Notes: a model not told the origin generated them from the sequence alone. Shown: positions 24,916-33,790, counted from the stretch's first letter. The stretch: 64,000 bases of DNA from Actinomycetospora endophytica (GCF_021026375.1 NZ_JAJNDB010000001.1:1550001-1614000), one strand, 5' to 3'. Numbers and translations: made by a program.

Positions 24916-26121
24916 ATGCCCGGCTGGTTGACCGACCCGACGCTCTACGTCGCGCTCGTCGTGGTCGTCGTCCTCGCCGCGGCGGGCCTGTTGATCTACC
25001 GGCGGTTGCGGCGCAGGCACGCGTTCGCCTCACCGCTGGAGCGGGCCACCTTCTCGACACTGCACACGGTCTCGCTGGCCGCGCCGGCGCTGCGCGAAGG
25101 GCTCTCGGAGTCCTCGGCGCAGTTCGCGGTGCCCTACCTGCGCACCCTGCTCGACACCGAGGCCCTGTCGATGACGGCGGCCGACTGCGTGCCGCTGGCC
25201 TGGGACGGCAACGCCGAGCACCACAACCTCGACGTGCGCTTCTACGCCGAGAAGGTCATGAAGACCGGCCGCCAGCAGATGGCCAGCCGCAAGGACATCG
25301 AGTGCGGGTCGGACCGCTGCGGCGTCAAGGGCATCGTCGTGGTGCCTCTCGAGGTGGACGGCAACGTCGTCGGGACCCTCGCGGCGGTCAGCGCCGAGAC
25401 CCCCGGACCGGTCCTGCTGCGGGCCTCCGCCGAGGTCGCCCGCTACATCTCCAGCCAGCTCGAGCTCGCCGACCTCGACGACTCCCGCGACCGGCTCAAC
25501 CGCGCGGAGGTCCGGGCGCTGCGGGCCCAGATCTCGCCGCACTTCATCTACAACGCGCTCAACACCGTCGCCTCCTTCATCCGCACCGACCCGGAACGCG
25601 CCCGCGAGCTGCTCATGGAGTTCGCGGACTTCACCCGCTACTCCTTCCGGCAGGCCGGCGAGTACACGACGCTCGCCGAGGAGCTCAAGAACATCGACCG
25701 CTACCTCATGCTCGAGCGCGCGCGGTTCGGCAACCGGCTCGCGGTGAAGGTGCAGGTCGCCCCCGAGGTGCTCTCGGTGGTGCTGCCCTTCCTCGCGCTG
25801 CAGCCGCTGGTGGAGAACGCGGTGCGCCACGGGCTCGCGGGCAAGGTCGAGGGCGGCACCGTCACCCTCACCGCGGAGGACTCGGCGAGCGAGTGCCTGA
25901 TCACCGTCGAGGACAACGGCGTCGGCATGGACCCGCAGGCGCTGCGCGAGGACAACCGCGACGCGCACCTGTCCGGGGCCCACGTCGGGCTCGGCAACGT
26001 CGACGACCGGATGCGCTCGGCGTTCGGGCCGGACTACGGCCTCGTCGTCGAGACCGAGCGGGGCGCGGGCACGAAGATCAGCCTGCGGGTGCCGAAGTTC
26101 CGGGCCGGGGTGCGGGTCTGA
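24916..26121 (+). CDS. LytS/YehU-type sensor histidine kinase
   Basis: A 401-aa kinase. One N-terminal transmembrane helix (YVALVVVVVLAAAGLLIYR) is followed by a GAF-like sensor (residues ~50-185). The His_kinase domain has the phospho-acceptor His in AQISPHFIYNALNTV, and the ATPase has N-box LVENAVRHGL and G-box DNGVGMD. Such kinases pair with LytTR regulators; the likely partner is at 30103, 4 kb downstream, beside two carboxylate-type symporters. ATG 24916 has no good Shine-Dalgarno, so the start is uncertain. Confidence 0.85.
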   Translation: MPGWLTDPTLYVALVVVVVLAAAGLLIYRRLRRRHAFASPLERATFSTLHTVSLAAPALREGLSESSAQFAVPYLRTLLDTEALSMTAADCVPLAWDGNAEHHNLDVRFYAEKVMKTGRQQMASRKDIECGSDRCGVKGIVVVPLEVDGNVVGTLAAVSAETPGPVLLRASAEVARYISSQLELADLDDSRDRLNRAEVRALRAQISPHFIYNALNTVASFIRTDPERARELLMEFADFTRYSFRQAGEYTTLAEELKNIDRYLMLERARFGNRLAVKVQVAPEVLSVVLPFLALQPLVENAVRHGLAGKVEGGTVTLTAEDSASECLITVEDNGVGMDPQALREDNRDAHLSGAHVGLGNVDDRMRSAFGPDYGLVVETERGAGTKISLRVPKFRAGVRV

Positions 26122-26167
26122 CACGCGGGTGTCTCACTCCCGTCCCCGGCGCGTCGTCCGGAGCCGA

Positions 26168-26173
26168 TAGCCT
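26168..26173 (+). promoter_or_regulatory. -10 box TAGCCT of a predicted leaderless promoter
   Basis: TAGCCT ends 6 nt before the GTG at 26180 of the S49 peptidase gene, without a Shine-Dalgarno. Confidence 0.5.
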
Positions 26174-26179
26174 CGTGGT

Positions 26180-27088
26180 GTGGACCTGAAGCTGCCCTCG
26201 GCCCTCAAGCTCCCGCCCGCCGTCTCGTCGGTGCTGCCCGGCGTGCTCGCGTCGAAGGTCGGCGGCGGCACGGTGAGCGTGGTGCGCCTCAACGGCATCA
26301 TCGCGTCGGCCTCCGGCCCGGTGCCCCGCTCCGTGATCAATCTGCAGGCCGTGGAGTCGGCGCTGGTGCGGGCCTTCGAGGCCGAGAACGCGGTCGCGGT
26401 CGCCCTGGTGATCAACTCGCCCGGGGGCTCGCCGACCCAGTCGCAGCTCGTCGCCGACCGCATCCGCGGCCTCGCCGCGGAGCACGAGCTCCCGGTGCTG
26501 GCGTTCTGCGAGGACGTCGCGGCCTCCGGCGGCTACTGGCTCGCCTGTGCGGCCGACGAGATCTTCGCGTGCCCGACGTCGCTGGTCGGCTCGATCGGCG
26601 TCGTGTCCGGCGGGTTCGGGCTCACCGGCCTGATCGAGCGCTTCGGCATCGAGCGCCGCCTGCACACCGCCGGGGCCAACAAGGCCCGGCTCGACCCGTT
26701 CCAGCCCGAGAAGCCCGAGGACGTCGAGTGGCTGCTCGGCATGCAGGGCGAGCTGCACGAGCTGTTCATCGAGTGGGTGCGCTCCCGGCGCGAGGGTCTC
26801 GACGAGTCGGCGGACCTCTTCACCGGCGAGGTCTGGACCGGGCGGCGCGCGCTGGAGCTCGGGCTGATCGACGGGATCGGCAGCCCGCACGAGATCCTCT
26901 CGCAGCGCTACCCCGACGCCGAGCCGGTCGGCGTCGAGCCCCGCAAGCCGCTGCTCGCCCGGCTGGGCGTCGGTGTCCTCGGCGGGGTGCCGGGGCTGGG
27001 CGCGTCGTCGCTCGACCCTGCGGCCGCGGTCGTCGGCGCGCTCGAGTTCCTGGAGCAGCGCGCGCACTGGAGCCGGTTCGGTCTCTGA
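26180..27088 (+). CDS. S49-family (SppA-like) serine peptidase
   Basis: A 302-aa protease of the ClpP/crotonase fold. LVINSPGGSPTQS forms the oxyanion strand, the nucleophile Ser is in DVAASGGYWLA and the general-base Lys in GANKARLDPF, matching the Ser/Lys dyad of SppA/SohB. Short actinobacterial forms like this have no clear N-terminal transmembrane helix. Likely role: degradation of signal peptides or membrane-associated fragments. Monocistronic. Confidence 0.87.
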   Translation: MDLKLPSALKLPPAVSSVLPGVLASKVGGGTVSVVRLNGIIASASGPVPRSVINLQAVESALVRAFEAENAVAVALVINSPGGSPTQSQLVADRIRGLAAEHELPVLAFCEDVAASGGYWLACAADEIFACPTSLVGSIGVVSGGFGLTGLIERFGIERRLHTAGANKARLDPFQPEKPEDVEWLLGMQGELHELFIEWVRSRREGLDESADLFTGEVWTGRRALELGLIDGIGSPHEILSQRYPDAEPVGVEPRKPLLARLGVGVLGGVPGLGASSLDPAAAVVGALEFLEQRAHWSRFGL

Positions 27089-27095
27089 TTGCCCG

Positions 27096-27175
27096 CTGAT
27101 CCGCCACTGATCCGCCACTGATTCCGTACGAACGGCACGTTGGTCACCTTCATGGGTGACGAAAGTGCCGTTCGT
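27096..27175 (+). terminator. Short tandem repeat followed by a two-part hairpin
   Basis: CTGATCCGCCA occurs twice in tandem (27096-27118), followed by a partial third copy. The hairpin ACGAACGGCAC (27128-27138) / GTGCCGTTCGT (27165-27175) encloses an inner stem GTCACC/GGTGAC (27143-27148 / 27155-27160). It lies 40 bp after the S49 peptidase gene and probably terminates it. Confidence 0.6.
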
Positions 27176-27309
27176 GGTTTCGGGGGGAGGACGGGGCGGG
27201 CGGCGCGGGCGGCGCGGGCCCGGTGACCTCCTGCTCCGCTCCGTCACGATCAGTGGTGCTCTCCCGGCCGCGGCCACCTACTCTCGACGGTCGCGGAGAG
27301 GGGGCGTGA

Positions 27310-28803
27310 GTGGCGGCGGTCGGGTGGGACGGGCGCGACGTGTCCGGGCTGTCCCACGAGCAGATCCACCGCTGGACCCGTGACGGCGCGAGCCCCGAGG
27401 CCCTGGCTGCCGCTCGGGATCGCCACGTCGCCCGGGCCGACGAGCTCCGCACCACCGCCGACCGCCTCCGCAGCGCGCAGCGCGGAGTGGCCGAGGGCTG
27501 GATCGGGCGCGACGCCGACGCGGCGGGACAGCGCACCGGGGCCCTCGCCTCGCGGATGGAACAGCTCGCGGAGACGGTGTCCGGTCAAGCCCGCGGCGTG
27601 GACGGGATGCGGGCGGCGCTGCTGCGGGTGCAGGCCGCGGTCGGGCCGCCCCGGCCCCCGGCGCTGCCCGGTCTCGGAGCGCCGCCGGTGCTGGGCGAGC
27701 TGCGCGCGCTGGTCACCGGTGCCCCGGCCGACGGATTCGGCGGGTTCCGCGCCGCGGCCGCGGACCAGGCGGCGGCCCGCGAGGCCTACCGGACCTACCT
27801 GACCGAGACGGCGGCCGCCGCCCGCGGGGTCACGACGGCGGGTGCGGGCCCGCCGCCGCCGACCGCCGCGCCGGCCGCTCCGGGCACCGCGCCGGTCCCG
27901 TCGGCCGCGCCGGGCCGGTCGATCGCGCCGGGCCCGTCGGCCGGGACGGGGCCGACCGCCTCGGCCTCCTCGCCGGCGGGCGGCGAACCAGCAGCGGCCC
28001 GCGGCGTCGTCCCAGCCCCCGGCGTCCGGGGCGCCCCGACCGGGGTGCTGCAGCGGGCCGCGGCGGCGACGCCGGGTCCGACGCCGCCCGGTGACCTACC
28101 GGTCGGCCCGCGCGCGGTGGCTCCGGTTCCCGGGAGCACCGCGGTCGGCAGTGCGGGGACGGTCGTCGAGCACGGCCCCGCGGTCGTGTCCTCCACGCCG
28201 ACGCCCTCGTCCGCGCCGGGAGCGTCGGTGTCGGGACCGTCCGCGCCGGCGGCCTCGGGCGCACCGCCGGCCGCCGCCGGACCCGTCGACCCCGGCCGGG
28301 CCCCGGTGGCCCCGGGCTCGCTCGACGGCGGCACAGCGCGCCCGGTCCCGTTCCCCGCCGCGGGGGTGGGCCGGTGGGACCGGCAGCAGCGGCGTCGCGG
28401 CGAGCGTGCCGGCGAACCGTCCGGTGCCGGAGCGGACGGTGCGCGGGGGACATCGCCCGCCGGAGGCCCGGGTCCCCCGGCCGACCCACCCGGCCACGCC
28501 CCGAGCACCGCCCCGCCGGGCGACAACGCACCCGGCACCACCCCGATGAGTGCCGACGCCACCGGAGCACCCGACGGCCACGGTGGTCACGCCGACCCCG
28601 CCGGCCACCCCGCCGTCGGCCCCCTCGACGCGGCCCCTCTCGGTCTGGCGCCCACCGGCGGGTCCGGCGAGCACCGGCTGCCGCCACGGCGGACCGAGTA
28701 CCTCGTCGATCCCGACCCGGCCGGCTGGGGCGCCGACGCCGGCCGTCGGGTCGCCCCGCCCGTGCTGGGCGAGGACGAGCACGACGACGAGGCCGCACCG
28801 TGA
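27310..28803 (+). CDS. PPE/WXG100-like protein with long Pro/Ala/Gly-rich tail
   Basis: A 497-aa protein. Residues ~1-170 are helical with a W-x-G-type turn (GVAEGWIGRDADAAG) between two helices, as in WXG100/PPE-type substrates of type VII (ESX) secretion. Residues ~175-480 are low-complexity P/A/G/T/S. The C-terminus YLVDPDPAGWGADAGRRV resembles the conserved tail motif of actinobacterial PPE-like proteins. GTG 27310 with GAGAGGGGG upstream. It is followed at once by an EspG-like gene, the usual PPE chaperone partner. Confidence 0.72.
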   Translation: MAAVGWDGRDVSGLSHEQIHRWTRDGASPEALAAARDRHVARADELRTTADRLRSAQRGVAEGWIGRDADAAGQRTGALASRMEQLAETVSGQARGVDGMRAALLRVQAAVGPPRPPALPGLGAPPVLGELRALVTGAPADGFGGFRAAAADQAAAREAYRTYLTETAAAARGVTTAGAGPPPPTAAPAAPGTAPVPSAAPGRSIAPGPSAGTGPTASASSPAGGEPAAARGVVPAPGVRGAPTGVLQRAAAATPGPTPPGDLPVGPRAVAPVPGSTAVGSAGTVVEHGPAVVSSTPTPSSAPGASVSGPSAPAASGAPPAAAGPVDPGRAPVAPGSLDGGTARPVPFPAAGVGRWDRQQRRRGERAGEPSGAGADGARGTSPAGGPGPPADPPGHAPSTAPPGDNAPGTTPMSADATGAPDGHGGHADPAGHPAVGPLDAAPLGLAPTGGSGEHRLPPRRTEYLVDPDPAGWGADAGRRVAPPVLGEDEHDDEAAP

Positions 28804-29600
28804 GCACACCCTTCCCCGTCCTCACGCTGCGGCGCCTCGAGCTCACGTGGGTGCTCGAGCAGTGCGGCGCCAGCGCCTGGCCCTACCCGCTCGCGGCGGC
28901 CGTCTGGCCCGCGGACAGGGAGGACGAGACCGTGCTGGCCCGGGCCCGCGCCGAGGACGCCCTGCGGGCCCGCGGCCTGCTGGAACCCGGCCCGGCGGCG
29001 GTGCTGCTCGCGGTCGGGGCCGCCGTCCGGGACCGGACCAGGCAGGTCGACCTGGTGCGGCGCAGCGCGACGACGCCGTGCGCCGCGGTGGCGCTCGGCA
29101 GCGCCACCGACGCCGCCCTGCTCTGGTCCGCCGATCACGCGGACGCGGACGTCGCGGTCCGACGGCTCGATCCCGAGGGCCTCGTCGCCGGGCTGCTCGC
29201 GCTCGTCCCGCCGCTGGCGCCGGCCGTCGGGCCCGCGCTGGAGGTCCCGGCGATCCCGGGCGTGCCGGCCGGTCCGGGCACGGTGCGCGGTGAGCGGGAA
29301 CGGCGCGCCGTCGAGGACGTGCTCACGGCGGCGGAGGCGTGGACGCAGATCGGAGCGGTTCCTGCTCCGAACGGGCTAACTTCTGTCCGGGAACGTGTCG
29401 ATGCCACGATCAAATGGCTGGACGGGCCCCGCGGACGGTACCGACTGCGGCACGATCCGGGGCACACGCACGACGCGGGCCCCGGGCGGACTTCGCGAGG
29501 GAGGGCACGGCTCGTGGGGGAGGATGCGACCTCGCCCGCGGTGCGCGCCGAGCTCGAGGCCGCGCTCGGCCCACTGGACCGCGGAAGGAGCACCGTATGA
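28800..29600 (+). CDS. EspG-family ESX secretion-associated chaperone-like protein
   Basis: A 266-aa protein with the layout of EspG proteins: an N-terminal LTLRRLELTWVLEQCGA-type segment, mixed alpha/beta body, and a C-terminal RYRLRHDPG-like strand. EspG chaperones bind PE/PPE pairs and deliver them to ESX machinery in the cytoplasm. The GTG overlaps the PPE-like stop (GTGA), strongly implying a dedicated pair. No ESX core gene (EccB-E, MycP) is in the window. Confidence 0.7.
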   Translation: MSTPFPVLTLRRLELTWVLEQCGASAWPYPLAAAVWPADREDETVLARARAEDALRARGLLEPGPAAVLLAVGAAVRDRTRQVDLVRRSATTPCAAVALGSATDAALLWSADHADADVAVRRLDPEGLVAGLLALVPPLAPAVGPALEVPAIPGVPAGPGTVRGERERRAVEDVLTAAEAWTQIGAVPAPNGLTSVRERVDATIKWLDGPRGRYRLRHDPGHTHDAGPGRTSRGRARLVGEDATSPAVRAELEAALGPLDRGRSTV

Positions 29601-29968
29601 GCGGACCGGGACCCTCGGGGCCCGGGCCCGGTACGCCTTCCGGCGAGGACGGGTCCGCGGCGCTGCACCCGGCCGACGCGCGGCGGTTCGCGGGCCGGGT
29701 GGACGACCTCGAGCGCACGGTGGCCGAGGCCCGGGAGGCGTTGCGCCGCCTCGCGGAGGACCCGTTGGCCACCGGGACCGGGCAGGACAACGCGGACATG
29801 GCCGCCTGGTACCGCGAGCTGCTGGTCACCGACACGGTGCCCGCCGCGGACGACCTGTCGCGCCAGCTGGACGCGGTTCGCCGCGCCGTCGTCGAGGGCA
29901 CCGCGGCGTGGGAGGAGTCGGAGCGTTCGATCTCCGATTCGCTCGGCCCCGGCACCGACGCCCCCTGA
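29597..29968 (+). CDS. Small helical protein of the PPE/EspG operon
   Basis: A 123-aa protein: a G/P-rich N-terminus, then helices (RVDDLERTVAEAREALRRLA; ADDLSRQLDAVRRAVVEGT) and a short tail. ATG in an ATGA overlap with the EspG-like gene and GGAAGGAG upstream. The size and two-helix pattern recall WXG100-type or ESX-accessory proteins, but there is no clean W-x-G, so function is open. Confidence 0.6.
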   Translation: MSGPGPSGPGPGTPSGEDGSAALHPADARRFAGRVDDLERTVAEAREALRRLAEDPLATGTGQDNADMAAWYRELLVTDTVPAADDLSRQLDAVRRAVVEGTAAWEESERSISDSLGPGTDAP

Positions 29969-30102
29969 AACGTCCGTCGATCGGGTGGCGATGTACGTCA
30001 GGTCCGGTACGGCGGCGCCGTGACCGGCACCGGTGGGATCGCCCGACCGGCTGGGTCCCTATCGTGGACGCGGGACCGACCCTTGGGCAGGATGGCGAAG
30101 CA

Positions 30103-30963
30103 GTGACTACCAACGACAACGACGGCCTGGTCGTCCTCGCGGTCGACGACGAGGAACCTGCGCTCATGGAGCTCGCCTACCTCCTGGAGCAGGACCAGCG
30201 CGTCTCAACGGTGCTGAAGGCGAACGACTCCATTTCCGCCCTGCGCATCCTCACCGGAGGCGACCAGGTCAACATCGGCGGCTTCGGCACCCCGCCGTCG
30301 GGCATCTCCGCGCCCGCCAAGCAGTCCGACGTGGACGTCCTGTTCCTGGACATCCGCATGCCCGGGCTCGACGGCCTGGAGCTCGCGCAGGTGCTCTCGC
30401 GCTACGTGATCCCGCCGTCGGTGGTCTTCGTGACCGCGCACGACGACCGCGCGGTCGAGGCGTTCGACGTCGGCGCGGTCGACTACCTGCTCAAGCCGCT
30501 GCGCCCGGAGCGGCTCTACGCCTCGCTGACGCGCATCCTCGCCTCGCGCGGCACCACGGTCCCCGTGGAGCCCGCCATCGAGGAGGAGGGCGACGACGAG
30601 GTGATCCCCGTCGAGCTCGCCGGGACCACCAAGCTCGTGCAGCGGTCGACGGTGCGCTGGGTCGAGGCGCAGGGCGACTACGCGCGCCTGCACACCACCG
30701 AGGGCAGCCACCTCGTGCGCATCCCGCTCTCGGTCCTGGAGGAGCGCTGGTCGGACGCCGGCTTCGTGCGGATCCACCGCTCGTACCTCGTCGCGCTTCC
30801 CCTGATCACCGAGCTGCGTCTTGCCGGGTCGGGCTACGTCGTCCGGCTGGGCAACGGCGGCGGGACGGGCGAGGTCGCGGAGCTGCCGGTGAGCCGCCGG
30901 CACACCCGTGAGCTGAAGGACCGTCTCGTCCGGTCGACGAAACAGGCCTGGGGCCGACGGTGA
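30103..30963 (+). CDS. LytTR-family response regulator
   Basis: A 286-aa regulator. The receiver domain (residues ~8-150) has acidic residues in AVDDEEPAL, the phospho-acceptor in LFLDIRMPGLDG and Lys in YLLKPLRP. The C-terminal LytTR DNA-binding domain (about 170-280) has VRWVEAQGDYARLHT and FVRIHRSYLVAL. An unusual ~25-residue G/P-rich insert (GGDQVNIGGFGTPPSG...) sits before beta3. GTG 30103 has only a weak Shine-Dalgarno. It is the likely partner of the kinase at 24916 and leads an operon with symporter genes. Confidence 0.87.
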   Translation: MTTNDNDGLVVLAVDDEEPALMELAYLLEQDQRVSTVLKANDSISALRILTGGDQVNIGGFGTPPSGISAPAKQSDVDVLFLDIRMPGLDGLELAQVLSRYVIPPSVVFVTAHDDRAVEAFDVGAVDYLLKPLRPERLYASLTRILASRGTTVPVEPAIEEEGDDEVIPVELAGTTKLVQRSTVRWVEAQGDYARLHTTEGSHLVRIPLSVLEERWSDAGFVRIHRSYLVALPLITELRLAGSGYVVRLGNGGGTGEVAELPVSRRHTRELKDRLVRSTKQAWGRR

Positions 30964-31913
30964 CGACGACCGACGGGCGGACCCGGTCCGGGGGCGGTTC
31001 CCCCGGCTCGGGAGACCCGTCGGCCCACGACGGCGCGGGCGAGGCTGCCGGCGCCCCGGCGGCACGCTCCGCCGAGCCCGACGGCGGACCGGCGGTGGCG
31101 CGGGTGCGCGCGCGCCGGGAGCGTCCCTCGCCCGGGCCCACGGGCGCGACCGGGCCCGCCGGACGGCACGCCCGCAGCGACGAGTCCGTCGGTACCGGGC
31201 ACACGCCGCCGCCGGGGTACCGGCCTCGGCACGCCGCGCCGGACGCCGAGACCGAGCAGATCGCGGCCTCGCCCGAGCAGGGCCCGCCGGCCGCGTCCGC
31301 TCCGCCTGCCGCCTCCGCTCCGGACGCGGTCACCGACGAGCCCGCCCCGGTCCCCCGGGTCCCCGGCCCGCCGACGCCAGCGGCACCGGATCCGAGCGCG
31401 ATCGACCCCACACCGGTCCGCGGCCTCCCGCTCGCCTCGACGTTCCCGGCCTCCGCGGTCACCGCGTCCGAGGACGTGCCGATGCCCGAGGGGAAGAAGC
31501 CGATCTTCGGCTGGTCCCCGGGCGAGGAGGACGAGCTCGACGCGGACGGGCGGCCCTTCGAGCGCGTGCGCATCGTGCTGTCCGAGCGGCGCTCGCCGAC
31601 GCGCGCGGTCGGCACCGTCGCCGAGATCGAGGCGCAGACCGCGACCGGTGAGCTGCTGCTGTCCAATCTCATGCGCTCCCAGCTGACGCTCGCGCTGCGT
31701 CTCGCCGCCGTGGCGGTGCTCGTCCTGGGTGTGCTGCCCATCGTCTTCCTGACGATGCCCTCGGTGGCCGACGCGGCCCCCGTCCTCGGCATCGGTCTCC
31801 CCTGGCTGCTGCTCGGGGTCCTCTCCTTCCCGTTCCTGCTCGTGCTGGGGTGGCTCTACACCCGCCACGCCGAGCGGAACGAGCTCGACTTCGCCGACGA
31901 CGTCGAGGACTGA
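30960..31913 (+). CDS. Membrane protein with disordered N-terminus, symporter-associated
   Basis: A 317-aa protein. Residues 1-~215 are P/A/G/E-rich and disordered, including a MPEGKKPIFGW segment. Two transmembrane helices follow (LRLAAVAVLVLGVLPIVFL and LPWLLLGVLSFPFLLVLGWL), ending YTRHAERNELDF. The helix pair and tail resemble a DUF485-type partner (compare the gene at 33791), fused to a long disordered region. GTGA overlap with the LytTR gene and a 3-nt gap to the symporter place it in the same operon. Confidence 0.68.
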   Translation: MTTTDGRTRSGGGSPGSGDPSAHDGAGEAAGAPAARSAEPDGGPAVARVRARRERPSPGPTGATGPAGRHARSDESVGTGHTPPPGYRPRHAAPDAETEQIAASPEQGPPAASAPPAASAPDAVTDEPAPVPRVPGPPTPAAPDPSAIDPTPVRGLPLASTFPASAVTASEDVPMPEGKKPIFGWSPGEEDELDADGRPFERVRIVLSERRSPTRAVGTVAEIEAQTATGELLLSNLMRSQLTLALRLAAVAVLVLGVLPIVFLTMPSVADAAPVLGIGLPWLLLGVLSFPFLLVLGWLYTRHAERNELDFADDVED

Positions 31914-31916
31914 GCG

Positions 31917-33629
31917 GTGTCCACCGCCGCTGCTGTGGTCGCGCTCGTCCTGGCGGGCCTGACGGCCGTCGCGGTGATCGTCATCGGTTCGCTGGGCGTC
32001 CGCGTCACTCGTTCCACGGATGACTTCCTCGCCGCCTCGCGGACCGTGCGCAGCCGCGCGAACGCGGCGGCGATCGCCGGCCAGTCGCTGTCGGTGGCCT
32101 CGTTCCTGGGGATCGCCGGGATCGTCCTGAGCCAGGGCGTCGACGGTCTCTGGTACCCGGTCGGCTTCGTCGCCGGGTTCCTCGTGCTGCTGCTCTTCGT
32201 CGCCGCCCCGCTGCGGCGCTCGGGCGCCTACACGGTCCCCGACTTCGCCGAGACCCGGCTCGACTCCGCCGCGCTGCGCACGATGACCACGGTGGTGGTC
32301 TGCGTCATCGGCTGGCTGTACCTGGTGCCCCAGCTGCAGGCCTCCGGCCTCCTGCTCATGGTGCTCACCGGCGCCCCGGGCTGGGTGGGCGTGCTGACCG
32401 TCGGCGTCGTCGTCACCGCCGCGGTGACCTTCGGCGGCATGCGCTCGATGACCTTCGTGCAGGCCTTCGGGTTCTGGGTCAAGGCGGTCGCGCTGACCGT
32501 CCCGGCCGTCGTCCTCGTCGCCTGGTTCCTCGGGACCGGGCTCGCCACCGGGCCCGCTGCCCCGGCCACTTTCGACCGGCCGACCAGCATCGCCGTCCAC
32601 GACCCGGTCACCCTCCAGGTCGCCGACCCGGTCACGGTCCGGATCAGCGGCGACGGCCCCACCCGCACGGTCACCTGGGAGCCCGGCCCGCGCCCCGTCG
32701 CGGGCGGGAGCTCGCTGGCGTTCCCGGCCGGGGCCCGCGTCCCGGTGGTGGAGGGCGCGGTGGCCGACCAGGGGGCCTGGGACCGCCCGTTCGGCAGCGG
32801 GGAGCGCGACCCGTTGTGGGTCTACTCGCTGCTGCTCGCGACCTGTCTCGGCGTCGCGGGCCTGCCGCACGTGCTCGTCCGGTACTACACCAACCCCGAC
32901 GGCCGGGCCGCGCGCCGCACGACCGTGCTGGTCCTCGCGCTCCTCGGCGGGTTCAGCATCGTGCCGATCGTGCTGGGAGCGCTGTCGCGGTTGTCCGCAC
33001 CCCAGCTCCTGGTGGGCGGCGAGGGCGACGCGGCGGTCCTGACGCTGCCCTCGATCGCCCTGGGCGGCTGGCCGGGCGTGGTGCTCGGCGGCCTGGTCGC
33101 CGCCGGGATCGCGACAACGCTGCTCGCGGTCTCGGCCGGGCTGTTGCTGTCGGTGGCGGGGGTGCTCTCGAGCGACGTCCTGCCCGGGCGACTCGGGGAC
33201 TTCCGGATCGCCGCGCACGTCGCCGGGGCGGTCCCGATCGTGCTCGCCCTGGTCATGGTCCGGCTGGACTTCGCCCAGACCATCTCGCTCGCGCTCGCCG
33301 TCGCGGCGTCCACGTTCGCCCCGCTGCTGCTGCTCGGGATCTGGTGGCGCGGCCTGACCGACCGCGGCGCGCTGGCCGGGATCGTCGTCGGCGGGGTGAT
33401 CTCGCTCGGCGCGGCGCTCGCCACCCTCTTCGGCGCCCAGCTGCCCGGGACGCTCGGGATCCTGCTCGATCAGCCGGCCGCGGTGTCGGTCCCGCTCGCC
33501 GTCCTGACGATGGTCCTGGTGAGCCGCGCGACCGCCTCGCGGATCCCCTCCGGCGTGGGCCGGACGCTGCTGCGGCTGCACGCGCCGGAGCGGCTGGGCC
33601 TGGGCGAGATGCGGGTCGGCCGGGGCTGA
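31917..33629 (+). CDS. Sodium:solute symporter (SSS family), acetate/pyruvate type
   Basis: A 570-aa symporter with about 13 transmembrane helices. Family signatures include SLSVASFLGIAGIVLSQGVDG in the first half and LGVAGLPHVLVRYYTNP in the middle, as in ActP/MctC. Unusually, an ~85-residue hydrophilic beta-rich insert (residues ~211-298, e.g. VTLQVADPVTVRISGDG) lies between two helices and should face outside. GTG 3 nt after the preceding stop. Likely substrates are acetate, pyruvate or other short carboxylates. Confidence 0.85.
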   Translation: MSTAAAVVALVLAGLTAVAVIVIGSLGVRVTRSTDDFLAASRTVRSRANAAAIAGQSLSVASFLGIAGIVLSQGVDGLWYPVGFVAGFLVLLLFVAAPLRRSGAYTVPDFAETRLDSAALRTMTTVVVCVIGWLYLVPQLQASGLLLMVLTGAPGWVGVLTVGVVVTAAVTFGGMRSMTFVQAFGFWVKAVALTVPAVVLVAWFLGTGLATGPAAPATFDRPTSIAVHDPVTLQVADPVTVRISGDGPTRTVTWEPGPRPVAGGSSLAFPAGARVPVVEGAVADQGAWDRPFGSGERDPLWVYSLLLATCLGVAGLPHVLVRYYTNPDGRAARRTTVLVLALLGGFSIVPIVLGALSRLSAPQLLVGGEGDAAVLTLPSIALGGWPGVVLGGLVAAGIATTLLAVSAGLLLSVAGVLSSDVLPGRLGDFRIAAHVAGAVPIVLALVMVRLDFAQTISLALAVAASTFAPLLLLGIWWRGLTDRGALAGIVVGGVISLGAALATLFGAQLPGTLGILLDQPAAVSVPLAVLTMVLVSRATASRIPSGVGRTLLRLHAPERLGLGEMRVGRG

Positions 33630-33650
33630 CGCCGCCGCCTCCGGGCTTTC

Positions 33651-33681
33651 ACCTATGGTTCACGCCGGACATACCGTGCGT
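33651..33681 (+). promoter_or_regulatory. Possible LytTR-type direct repeat
   Basis: ACCTATGGT (33651-33659) and ACCGTGCGT (33673-33681) are 22 bp apart, two helical turns, the spacing typical for LytTR regulators (9-bp half-sites with a 12-13 bp spacer). Only 5 of 9 positions match, so this is a weak candidate for control of the 33791-35826 operon. Confidence 0.3.
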
Positions 33682-33790
33682 GACGTAGCGAGCCACACGA
33701 AAAGAGCATCTCGTACGGAGTGACGACAACTAGGGTTCCGGCGTTGACAACCCGGCACCCGGCGACCCCGACTCCGAAGGGTGAGAGCGC

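Noticed and set aside
30010-30029. GGTACGGCGGCGCCGTGACC near-palindrome before the LytTR gene
   Set aside because: Imperfect and made almost entirely of GC-rich triplets, so it is easily expected by chance here.
30834-33581. Long antisense open frame over the symporter region
   Set aside because: Composition is E/D/R/H/Q-rich random high-GC translation; the plus strand has membrane proteins with family motifs.
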